A program made the position numbers and the translations under genes. The notes under the pieces are model-generated. The model worked only from the letters and a program-made list of their open reading frames with translations, did not search any database and was not told the origin of the DNA. A stretch of DNA of 64,000 bases. Origin: B33-G16 sp964611035. Lineage in GTDB: Bacteria; Desulfobacterota; DSM-4660; Desulfatiglandales; B25-G16. This document shows, one piece after another, positions 27,270 through 35,331 of the stretch; positions within the stretch are counted from its first letter, which is position 1; each line of letters starts with the position of its first letter. The stretch lies in NCBI GenBank assembly GCA_964611035.1, contig CAZSWT010000009.1, forward strand, positions 8,806-72,805. Reading direction: 5' to 3'.

Positions 27270-28139
27270 ATGGGTATCTTAGTTGATAAGAATACAAAGG
27301 TTGTTGTCCAGGGTATTACAGGAAACGAAGGGACATTCCATACAAAACAAATGCTGGCTTATGGCACCAATATTGTGGCAGGGGTGACACCTGGTAAAGG
27401 TGGAGAAGGGGTTGAAGGTATACCGGTTTTAAATAGGGTAAAGGATGCGGTGGATATTTACAGTGCCAATACCTCATGCATTTTTGTGCCACCACCATTT
27501 GCCGCTGACGCCATGATCGAAGCCGCTGATGCAGGAATAGATGTCATTGTGTGCATTACTGAGGGGATTCCCACGCTTGATATGATTAAGGCAGTTACCT
27601 TTATTAGAAAGTGTGGCGCCGTCCTGATCGGCCCAAACACTCCGGGAATTATCTCACCAGGGAAGACAAAGGTGGGGATAATGCCAGGTCAAGTACACAA
27701 ACAGGGAGGTATTGGTGTGCTTTCCAGGAGTGGGACCCTTACCTATGAGGTTGTGGACCAATTGACACGGGTTGGGTTGGGGCAATCTACCTGTATTGGT
27801 TTAGGTGGAGATCCAATCGTCGGAGCTTCCTTTGTAGATCATTTAAGACGATTTAAAGAGGATACAGAAACAAAGGGCGTTGTCCTTATCGGGGAGATAG
27901 GTGGCACGGCTGAGGAAGAGGCCGCAGAGTACATAGAAGAAGAATTTGATAAGCCTGTAGCTGCCTTTATTGCCGGACAAACAGCGCCCCCTGGAAGACG
28001 GATGGGCCATGCCGGGGCTATAATTTCTGGGGGTAAGGGAAAGGCCGAGGATAAGATAAATGCCCTTAAATCTCATGGAATAACTGTGGTTCTCAATCTT
28101 GGGCAATTGGGAAAGACGGCCTTACAGGTCTTTAAGTGA
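27270..28139 (+). CDS. sucD: Succinyl-CoA ligase alpha subunit
   Basis: CoA-binding subunit carrying the phospho-histidine. 289 residues. VVVQGITGNEGTFHTKQM is the CoA-binding start, CVFVPP-type CIFVPPPFAADA follows, and GRRMGHAGAI contains the active His. Length and motifs are normal and it pairs with sucC. Confidence 0.95.
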   Translation: MGILVDKNTKVVVQGITGNEGTFHTKQMLAYGTNIVAGVTPGKGGEGVEGIPVLNRVKDAVDIYSANTSCIFVPPPFAADAMIEAADAGIDVIVCITEGIPTLDMIKAVTFIRKCGAVLIGPNTPGIISPGKTKVGIMPGQVHKQGGIGVLSRSGTLTYEVVDQLTRVGLGQSTCIGLGGDPIVGASFVDHLRRFKEDTETKGVVLIGEIGGTAEEEAAEYIEEEFDKPVAAFIAGQTAPPGRRMGHAGAIISGGKGKAEDKINALKSHGITVVLNLGQLGKTALQVFK

Positions 28140-28465
28140 TGTCAGTGGTCCGTTGTAGGTTGTCAGTAGTAACAAAGATGGAGAGATATGGCAGTAGACA
28201 ATTATTAAAAGATATTACCCTATTTTCAAATCCCTTGTTAAAGATTAGGTGCTGTAGGTTGCCTGTTGTATCTATATTTTCAGAAAATAAGCAACTTATG
28301 AGATAGGCTGACGCTTATTTACTATCCCTCTGAGTTAACTAATTTTATGTTCTACACTACGGACAACCGACAACTTTCAACGGACACCATCAAAGATTGA
28401 TTGACTTGTTTAAATAAAATTATTATAAAGAGGATAAACAGGTTATTTCTTAAAGAGGTGTATAA
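28140..28465. other. Gap with diverged inverted repeats
   Basis: Segments TCCGTTGTAGGTTGTCAGTAGT (28149) and GACAACCGACAACTTTCAAC (28361) face each other imperfectly. They look like the ends of an old inverted-repeat element. No gene is seen. Confidence 0.4.
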
Positions 28466-28663
28466 ATGTTTGGTCTTGGCATGCCAGAATTGCTTATAAT
28501 TCTTGTTATTATCCTGGTAATTTTCGGTGCAGGGAAACTTCCTCAAATTGGAAAAGGTCTCGGTCAGGGGATAAAAAATTTCAAGGACTCAACCAAGTCC
28601 ACCAAGGAAAGCCCTGAAGAAATACCTGAGGATGCGGGTGATAATAAGAAGAATGAGACTTAA
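28466..28663 (+). CDS. tatA: Twin-arginine translocase subunit TatA/E
   Basis: Forms the Tat protein-export pore in the inner membrane. 65 residues: a short hydrophobic helix (MPELLIILVIILVIFGAGKLP) with the conserved FG..KLP hinge. An amphipathic helix (IGKGLGQGIKNFKDS) and an acidic tail follow. AGAGGTG precedes the ATG. TatB and TatC are not in the window. Confidence 0.93.
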   Translation: MFGLGMPELLIILVIILVIFGAGKLPQIGKGLGQGIKNFKDSTKSTKESPEEIPEDAGDNKKNET

Positions 28664-28714
28664 AGACTAAATGATATCCCTCCCCAGGCAGATTATTAAT
28701 AAGCTTCTGGCTTA

Positions 28715-29155
28715 TTAAAATGGTATATCGTCTTCAGGTTCTTCTGGCCCTGCCGTAGGAGTGGCCTCTGCTGGCTCTTCAGTGGGAAAACGTTCCTCGG
28801 TAGATTCAGCCTCTGCTGTTTTGCCTGCCCTATCCAGCATCTGCATTCTCCAGGCAATAATCTCTGTTGTATACCTTTTATTTCCATCCCGATCTTCCCA
28901 GTCTCTCGTTTGTAAACTACCTTCTATATAAACGAGGCTGCCTTTATGCAAGTATTCACCACAGATCTCCCCCAGTCTTCTCCAGGCCACGATTCTATGC
29001 CATTCAGTCCTCTCTTGCTTTTCACCTTCTTTATTTGTCCATTGATCCTTTGTGGCTATCCTAAAGTTAGCAACAGCCGCTCCGCTTGGTGTGTATCGTA
29101 ATTCAGGATCGGCACCAAGGTTACCAATTAACATTACCTTATTTAAACTCGCCAT
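28715..29155 (-). CDS. ssb: Single-stranded DNA-binding protein
   Basis: OB-fold ssDNA-binding protein of replication and repair. 146 residues: MASLNKVMLIGNLGADPELRY at the start, the WHRIVAWRRLGEICGEYLHKG core, a low-complexity linker, and the acidic tail DDIPF that recruits partner enzymes. Its stop codon lies in an 8-bp hairpin (28697-28717) shared with the converging tatA gene. Confidence 0.95.
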   Translation of the reverse strand: MASLNKVMLIGNLGADPELRYTPSGAAVANFRIATKDQWTNKEGEKQERTEWHRIVAWRRLGEICGEYLHKGSLVYIEGSLQTRDWEDRDGNKRYTTEIIAWRMQMLDRAGKTAEAESTEERFPTEEPAEATPTAGPEEPEDDIPF

Positions 29156-29227
29156 AACTATCCCCCTCTTATAGAAAGTGTATAGAAAAGATTTATCACA
29201 TTAGAGAAAATTTTCAAACAAAATATC

Positions 29228-29372
29228 GTAACTTCTCAATAAGTTCGGGTTCTGTCATTGCGAGCAAAGCGAAGCAATCTCTATTATAGCAATGAGATTG
29301 CCACGTCGCTCCACTCCTCGCAATGACGGCAAATGGCATTGGCAAGGAATTATCCAAACTTATTGAAAAGGT
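29228..29372. mobile_element. 145-bp MITE-like element with 10-bp direct repeats
   Basis: Outer inverted repeat CTTCTCAATAAGTTCGG (29232-29248) against 29354-29370 (15 of 17 match). The inner inverted repeat is built on GTCATTGCGAGCAAAGCGAAG and CTCGCAATGAC. ACAAAATATC occurs directly on both sides (29218-29227, 29373-29382), as a target-site duplication would. Confidence 0.75.
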
Positions 29373-29417
29373 ACAAAATATCTAATTCATAACCAATAAG
29401 CTTACCGTACGTTTATA

Positions 29418-30353
29418 TTAAATACGAAATAACAATCTATGCCCTTGTTGTTGATCTAATCGTTTCAGGCCTGCATTGTGAGCCCATTTCAGGGCCGTTG
29501 AATATTCCTCTACTGAGATCCTGTTATTAAGATATTCATCCTGATATGCGGTACCACACGGCCTATATTGATCCATAACATTTACATATGTATTATCTGA
29601 TATCTCTTTAGAGAGAAATTCCATGATATCCCTGGTTCCGGCAATCCCATGAGGCATTACAAGGTGCCGCACCAGCAATCCTCTTTCAGCAATACCGTTC
29701 TTGTCTATTTTTAAATCACCCACCTGGGCATACATTTCTTTAAAGGCCCTAATGGCAATTTCTCTGTAATCCGATGCGCTGCAATATCTATCTGCCCATT
29801 TTTTATCCCAGAACTTAAAATCAGGCATATAGATATCAATAATGCCTTCCAGGAGCTTAAGGGTTTCCACCCTCTCATAACCACCACTATTATATACTAT
29901 TGGAATATGTAGACCATGCTCTACAGCCAGTAAAAGAGCTTCCAGTATCTGAGGAACAACATGGGTAGGAGTAACCAGGTTTATGTTATGACAACCCTTG
30001 TTTTGCAACGCTATCATTATTGCTGCTAAATCCTTTGCTTCCATCTCTATCCCCTCACCGAGATGGCTTATCTCGTAGTTCTGACAAAAAGAGCAGCGGA
30101 GATTGCAAAAGGAAAAAAAGATGGTACCTGAGCCGAATCTGCCAACGAGAGGTGCCTCTTCTCCAAAATGGGCATTATAACTTGCAACCTTTGCCCTTCT
30201 ACCAGTTTGGCAGACCCCTTTTTCGTTATTTAAACGGTCAACTGCACACTGTCTGGGGCAAAGGCTACATTCCTTTAACAAATCAGTAGCCTCTTTCACC
30301 CTTTTTAGAAGTTGACCTTCTTTGTATAGTTGAAGATAAGAGGGCACGTACAT
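29418..30353 (-). CDS. Radical SAM protein, PflA-related
   Basis: 311 residues, related to pyruvate-formate-lyase-activating enzymes. The N-terminal cysteine-rich segment CSLCPRQCAVDRLNNEKGVC is followed by CNLRCSFCQN, the CxxxCxxC site for the [4Fe-4S]/SAM cluster. A TIM-barrel-like region (NLVTPTHVVPQILEALLLA, IDIYMPDFKFWDKKWA) completes it. No glycyl-radical enzyme is adjacent, so its substrate is unknown. Confidence 0.88.
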   Translation of the reverse strand: MYVPSYLQLYKEGQLLKRVKEATDLLKECSLCPRQCAVDRLNNEKGVCQTGRRAKVASYNAHFGEEAPLVGRFGSGTIFFSFCNLRCSFCQNYEISHLGEGIEMEAKDLAAIMIALQNKGCHNINLVTPTHVVPQILEALLLAVEHGLHIPIVYNSGGYERVETLKLLEGIIDIYMPDFKFWDKKWADRYCSASDYREIAIRAFKEMYAQVGDLKIDKNGIAERGLLVRHLVMPHGIAGTRDIMEFLSKEISDNTYVNVMDQYRPCGTAYQDEYLNNRISVEEYSTALKWAHNAGLKRLDQQQGHRLLFRI

Positions 30354-30462
30354 AATAAATAAGTATCTAAAATACCTAAATTGTTTGGAACAGTTTAATT
30401 AGTTGAATTAGTTAACCAATAAAGCCAACTAAACCAATAAAACTAATTAAACAGATCAAATT

Positions 30463-31767
30463 CTATTGCTTTGGAACCCTCAAATTTGTTCGCTCTATTA
30501 TCCTCTTTTTTATCTCTTTTTCAAATCCCCTATCACCAGGATGATAGAATATCCTTTTTTTGATTTTTTCAGGTAGGTACTCCTGTTTTACATGATTTTC
30601 CGGGTAATCATGAGGATAAATATAGCCTTGAGAGTACCCTATCTCTTTCATCAGTTTTGTTGGAGCATTCCTCAAGTGCATGGGTACTGACTGAGGGCCT
30701 GATTCTTCAATTTCCTTTATTACGGATTTCTCTGCTGAATACAGTGTGTTGCTCTTTGGGGCTGTTGCTAAATAAACGACTGCCTGGGCAAGGGAGAGTT
30801 TTGCTTCTGGTGGGCCTATTCTTTCCCAGGCTTGATAGGCTGTGAGTGCTATTGTAAAAGCATTAGGATCAGCAAGGCCAACATCCTCAGATGCAAATCG
30901 AATCAGCCTCCTGCCTATAAAAAGTGGATCTTCACCTGCTTCCAGCATTCTATAGAGCCAGTAAATAGAGGCCTGAGGATCACTTCCCCTCATGCTCTTA
31001 TGAAGTGCTGATATAAGATTGTAATGTTCCTCACCGTTTTTATCATAGGTGAGGGGTTTTTTATTCAAGGCACGTGCAACAGTAGCCAGGTTTAATGCCC
31101 TTTTATTATTTGTATCCGGGTTAAGAAAATAGGTGGCAGACTCCAAGTTGTTAAGCGCACATCTCACATCTCCATGTGAGACACTTATGATATATTTTAA
31201 GGCATTTTCTTCAATTGTAATATTTAGGTTCCCGAGTCCCCTCTTTTTATCTTTAAGGGCCCTGTTCAAAATAATGGCCATATCCTTAAATCCTAAAGCT
31301 TTCAAGGTCATAACCCTGGTTCTTGAAAGCAGTGGTGGTATAATTTCAAATGAGGGATTCTGTGTGGTAGCTCCAATGAGAATAATCAGGCCATTTTCGA
31401 CATGGGGCAAAAAGGCATCCTGTTGTGCCTTATTAAAGCGATGAATCTCATCGACAAAGAGGATAGTCGATTTTAGCTCATACCTAAATGTCTTTTTTGC
31501 TGATTCAATGACTTTTCTTAACTCATTAACCCCAGAGAGGACTGCCGAAAATGATTGAAAAGGGCAATTACTGTATTGTGCTATCAACCTTGCAATAGTT
31601 GTTTTGCCTGAACCTGGTGGTCCCCAGAATATTATTGAAAACAGGTTACCTGTCTCGAGTGACCTTCTTAATGCCCTTGAAGGACCGAGAATGTGATCCT
31701 GCCCTAAGACCTCTTCAATCCTTTCCGGTCGCATCCTGGTTGCGAGGGGTATTGTTTTGAGATCCAT
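30463..31767 (-). CDS. rarA: Replication-associated recombination protein A
   Basis: AAA+ ATPase of the RarA/MgsA/WRNIP1 family acting at stalled replication forks and SSB-coated DNA. 434 residues. Walker A GPPGSGKTT, Walker B LFVDEIHRF, sensor 1 IGATTQNPSF and the C-terminal tetramerisation region (LVYLATAPKSNTLY-like, YLPEKIKKRIFY) are all present. ssb lies 1.3 kb downstream on the same strand. Confidence 0.93.
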   Translation of the reverse strand: MDLKTIPLATRMRPERIEEVLGQDHILGPSRALRRSLETGNLFSIIFWGPPGSGKTTIARLIAQYSNCPFQSFSAVLSGVNELRKVIESAKKTFRYELKSTILFVDEIHRFNKAQQDAFLPHVENGLIILIGATTQNPSFEIIPPLLSRTRVMTLKALGFKDMAIILNRALKDKKRGLGNLNITIEENALKYIISVSHGDVRCALNNLESATYFLNPDTNNKRALNLATVARALNKKPLTYDKNGEEHYNLISALHKSMRGSDPQASIYWLYRMLEAGEDPLFIGRRLIRFASEDVGLADPNAFTIALTAYQAWERIGPPEAKLSLAQAVVYLATAPKSNTLYSAEKSVIKEIEESGPQSVPMHLRNAPTKLMKEIGYSQGYIYPHDYPENHVKQEYLPEKIKKRIFYHPGDRGFEKEIKKRIIERTNLRVPKQ

Positions 31768-31785
31768 TATTTTATCCTGCCGGCA

Positions 31786-32205
31786 TTATAATTGAACAAG
31801 ATCGTTCACAAGATTTATTGTTTTATCTATGTAAAGAGGTGCGCTCAAAACGAGATCTACACCAGCGTTCTTAGCCTCCTTAGTACTCAGTTCCCGATCC
31901 CATCCTTTAATAAGCAAAATAGGTGTTCTTTGACTGATTTTCTTGATTCTTTTTGCTACACTCAAACTGCCTGTACCAGGCAGGGGAATATCCATTATAA
32001 CCAGGTCAAATTTTCCCTTGCCCTTTTCAAATTTTTTTATCCCGTCAAAACCGACTGAACAGGTAACTACAGTATGTCCTTTAGCCCTCAGTATCCTGGC
32101 CAATATATCCCTGATAACATACTCATAGACGATAACAAGGATGGTGGTCTCTTTTGATTTCCTTTTTGCTAACTCTTTCATGAATAGATTCTCACGATGC
32201 TCCAC
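31786..32205 (-). CDS. Degenerate response-regulator receiver protein
   Basis: 139 residues with a CheY-like layout (ILVIVYEYVIRDILARILRAKGHTV..., DLVIMDIPLPGTGSLSVAKRI). The phospho-acceptor Asp is kept in VIMD. The acidic pair near the first strand is replaced (VIVYEY), and the usual Lys-Pro near the end reads SAPLYI. It may not be phosphorylated normally. The start is GTG at 32205 or ATG at 32181. No output domain. Confidence 0.7.
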   Translation of the reverse strand: MEHRENLFMKELAKRKSKETTILVIVYEYVIRDILARILRAKGHTVVTCSVGFDGIKKFEKGKGKFDLVIMDIPLPGTGSLSVAKRIKKISQRTPILLIKGWDRELSTKEAKNAGVDLVLSAPLYIDKTINLVNDLVQL

Positions 32206-32273
32206 TTTAAAAAAATCAGAAAATTTTTTATATAAAAAAGCTTGAAGCTATTCTTCCTTTACCATATGATAAC

Positions 32274-32280
32274 GTTAGCC
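32274..32280 (+). repeat. Left flank box GTTAGCC of the restriction-modification module
   Basis: AACGTTAGCC at 32271-32280 matches AACGTTAGGC at 35279-35288 in 9 of 10 bases, bracketing the methyltransferase/endonuclease pair. Confidence 0.45.
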
Positions 32281-32368
32281 TGCTATAGAAACTTCCATCA
32301 TAATAAAAGAGTGTAAATTTAGACAAAGATTTTTTATATTGGAAGTTGATTATAATAAGGAAAACTTA

Positions 32369-34048
32369 ATGAAACAATTAGCATTATTTGAAAAAGAAGA
32401 TATAACTCAAAAGAATAATCATAAGGCAGAATCTTATAAAGGCATTTATGCTCTTCATAAGTATTGGTCAAAAAAACCATATAATATAATTCGAAATTTT
32501 ATAACAAAATATACCGAAGAAGGTGAAATAGTCCTTGATCCGTTCTGTGGTTCTGGTATTTCAATAACAGAAGCGATAATAACCAATAGAAAAGCAATTG
32601 GCATTGATATTAATCCAATTTCAATTTTTATTACCGAGCAATTAATAAACAAAATTCCGCCACAAAAAACATTACATGAATATGAAAAATTGAAGTCAGA
32701 AGTAAAAAGCCAGATAGATGGTTTTTACAAAGTTAAAAGGGCTTCAGAAGAATACATTGGGACTCATTTTATCTGGAAAGAAAATGAATTGATTGAACTT
32801 TGGTATAACAAATTTAATGGTAAAAAAGGTAAAATAATTGATACACCCTCTCCAGAAGATATAGAATTTGCAAAGAGTTTCTCATACAAAAATATTCCAT
32901 ATCATTACCCCCAAAGGAAATTCTTCCATAATACAAGAATAAATGCATATCGTAACAAGCATGTTTACGAATTATTTACACCTAGAAATTTACATGCGCT
33001 TTCAATTCTTCTAAATAAAATCGAAAACATTGAAAATGATAAGATAAGCAACCTTTTAAAATTTGTTTTTACATCATCAGTCGGACAAGCCAGTAAGATG
33101 GTATTTGTTGTTAAAAGAAGGGGAAAATATACAGGTGATGATGATAAAAAAATTGAAAGGAAAGAAGTTGGCAGTTGGGTTATTGGCTATTGGGTCCCGA
33201 AAGAAAATTTTGAAATAAATGTTTGGAATTGCTTTGAAAATAAATTTAGAAAAACCTTAAAAGCAAAAAGTGAACAGTATAGTAGATCTTTCGAAGTCAA
33301 AAAAGCGGAAAATTTTAATGAATTAACCAATGATAAAAATTTATTATTGATAAATTTGCCATCACAAAAAGTATTAAAAAATTTCCCTGATGAATCCGTT
33401 GATTACATAATTACTGACCCACCTCATGGCAATAGACAACCCTATCTTGAATTGAGTATGATGTGGAATGAATGGCTAAAATTTAATGTAGATTATAGTG
33501 ATGAAATTATTATAAGTGAATCAAAAGATAGAAATAAAGACGTAAAAGACTATTTCAAACTTTTAAATATTGCTCTTGAAGAAATTGTAAGAGTATTAAA
33601 ACCAAACAAATATTTTTCTCTGATATTTAATAGTCTTGATGATGAAACATGGATTAATCTTATTAAGAAAATGAATGAATTAAATTTGGATCTGCATAAG
33701 GTTGAAACACTGGGTTATTCTGCAAACTCCGTCGTTCAAGACACAAGAGAAAAAGGATTAAAAACAGATTTTATTATTACATTTAAAAAAGTGAAAAATA
33801 AAATATCTAAAAATCTACAATTAGTCTATTTAAATTCTGAAAGAAGTCATATCGTTAAATTAATAAATGAATATCTTTCTCAATCAATATATGGACAGTT
33901 AGAAACTTATCAAATTTTAAATTTATTATTTTCGGATTTATTGCATTCGAACAAATTCATGAAATTAACTGATATACTCAAGATACTGGAAAAGGATTTT
34001 CGAAAAGATAATAAATGGAAAAAGGGAAATTTGTATGGAATTGCCTGA
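32369..34048 (+). CDS. DNA methyltransferase of a restriction-modification pair
   Basis: 559 residues from ATG 32369, which follows AAGG by 8 bp; a TTG at 32339 is in frame. Motif I LDPFCGSGISITEAI (Asp57 to Gly63) precedes motif IV DPPHGNRQPYLELSMMWNEW (Asp350 to His353), the alpha-type order, with DPPH in place of DPPY. The YALHKYWSKKPYNIIRNFI start is typical of this amino-methyltransferase group. AT content is far above that of the neighbours, which suggests transfer. It overlaps the next gene by 14 nt. Confidence 0.85.
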   Translation: MKQLALFEKEDITQKNNHKAESYKGIYALHKYWSKKPYNIIRNFITKYTEEGEIVLDPFCGSGISITEAIITNRKAIGIDINPISIFITEQLINKIPPQKTLHEYEKLKSEVKSQIDGFYKVKRASEEYIGTHFIWKENELIELWYNKFNGKKGKIIDTPSPEDIEFAKSFSYKNIPYHYPQRKFFHNTRINAYRNKHVYELFTPRNLHALSILLNKIENIENDKISNLLKFVFTSSVGQASKMVFVVKRRGKYTGDDDKKIERKEVGSWVIGYWVPKENFEINVWNCFENKFRKTLKAKSEQYSRSFEVKKAENFNELTNDKNLLLINLPSQKVLKNFPDESVDYIITDPPHGNRQPYLELSMMWNEWLKFNVDYSDEIIISESKDRNKDVKDYFKLLNIALEEIVRVLKPNKYFSLIFNSLDDETWINLIKKMNELNLDLHKVETLGYSANSVVQDTREKGLKTDFIITFKKVKNKISKNLQLVYLNSERSHIVKLINEYLSQSIYGQLETYQILNLLFSDLLHSNKFMKLTDILKILEKDFRKDNKWKKGNLYGIA

Positions 34049-35144
34049 AGAGTTTGTCAAATTAAAAAATTTCTATCGAGACAACAGATTTGAAGAAATA
34101 CTTATTCATGATCTGGGTATTTATTTTTTAAAAATGCGCTCTGTTTCACGCAAGGCTCTTTTAGAAGAATTAGCAGAAAAGGCTAAAATTGAGTTACCAG
34201 AAATTTCTGGTCGTGGTGATAAATTGTTTGAATTTTTATTTTGTAAGAGCATTCCAGAAAATATACTGGATGAATTTATAAATGAAGTTTATTTAAAAGA
34301 GAGAAAATTAAGGCTCAAAAATGAGGATCAACTTTATTCCCAACTTTATAAATTACGAGTTTTCGATTGGGGTGGCTTTTATCAAAACGCTGTTGAGCAA
34401 ACGATTGTAAATAACTATATAAAGAAAATCCAAGATTACGATGAGTTATGTAATAAAATCGAAGATGATATTAACCCAAAATTAAAAGGCTATATTCTTT
34501 GTTCGTGGTATAATCATTGGACTTCCATTTTAATTGAAGACATGTTTAAAGACCATCCTAATATTTTACCTGCCGTAGGTCTTATAAAGAAAGTCGATTT
34601 TTTTTGGATAAATTTTCCTTTTGATTTAAAGGTTACCTATTTCCCTGATGAATATATGAAATTGAAAAGACAAGAAAAAGGTTTAAGACCTGAACTTACT
34701 GAAATAAAAGAATATGCCAGAAAAAACAATATCTATTTTAATAAAAAATCTAGCAATAATGAGATATTCACAGAACTATATACTAAAATATCAGAAGACA
34801 CATCTAAAGAATCACGAAAATTTTTTAATAACTTTTTGAAAATTCGGAAAGAAATAATTAAAGAGACTATTGAAAATCCTTTGTCTTTGACAAAATGGTT
34901 CTATGAAAATCAAGGTGTCCGAAGATTTGATGCTGCAAATAGATTCTTTGTAGTTTTAATTGATTTGCGCAATTTTGAAGAAAGTTGGAAACTAAAGAGA
35001 AATAAAAAATTGCTTAAAGAAATGGTGGGTAATTATTTAAACAATACCAAACCTTTGAACTTTGAAGGCCTTAAGTTATGCTTTACTTGGGATGATAGAG
35101 AATATACTACTTATGCTACCACGATATTCATTATCAAAGAGTGA
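34035..35144 (+). CDS. Putative restriction endonuclease
   Basis: 369 residues. I do not recognise a named family, but a PD-(D/E)XK-like core is visible: ILIEDMFKDHPN (Glu168), then VDFFWINFPFDLKVTYF with Asp188, Asp197 and Lys199. Overlap with the methyltransferase gene, the same AT-rich composition and the absence of other nuclease genes nearby make it the likely cutting partner. Recognition sequence unknown. Confidence 0.65.
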   Translation: MELPEEFVKLKNFYRDNRFEEILIHDLGIYFLKMRSVSRKALLEELAEKAKIELPEISGRGDKLFEFLFCKSIPENILDEFINEVYLKERKLRLKNEDQLYSQLYKLRVFDWGGFYQNAVEQTIVNNYIKKIQDYDELCNKIEDDINPKLKGYILCSWYNHWTSILIEDMFKDHPNILPAVGLIKKVDFFWINFPFDLKVTYFPDEYMKLKRQEKGLRPELTEIKEYARKNNIYFNKKSSNNEIFTELYTKISEDTSKESRKFFNNFLKIRKEIIKETIENPLSLTKWFYENQGVRRFDAANRFFVVLIDLRNFEESWKLKRNKKLLKEMVGNYLNNTKPLNFEGLKLCFTWDDREYTTYATTIFIIKE

Positions 35145-35157
35145 TCACAAAACTACA

Positions 35158-35288
35158 CGCTAACCAATGAATTAACCTGCCCTCAGGGGCCGTGCGGTTT
35201 TTTAAATTTTTGTTGTCCACATTGAGTTATTTGGTTTATGAAAGTCTGTGCCCCGCAAGCCTCCGGCAGGTTGTGCAAAACGTTAGGC
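35158..35288 (+). repeat. attC-like imperfect inverted repeat
   Basis: Outer arms CGCTAAC (35158-35164) and GTTAGGC (35282-35288, fitting the GTTRRRY integron core). Exact 8-bp inner arms AACCTGCC (35174-35181) and GGCAGGTT (35265-35272), then GGGGC/GCCCC further in. Spacers of 9 nt on both sides and a 131-bp length resemble a cassette attC site, though the left core is a poor match. Confidence 0.45.
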
Positions 35289-35331
35289 TTCGTTAAAATG
35301 TATCTAATTTAATAAAATCCGTCAAACATAT

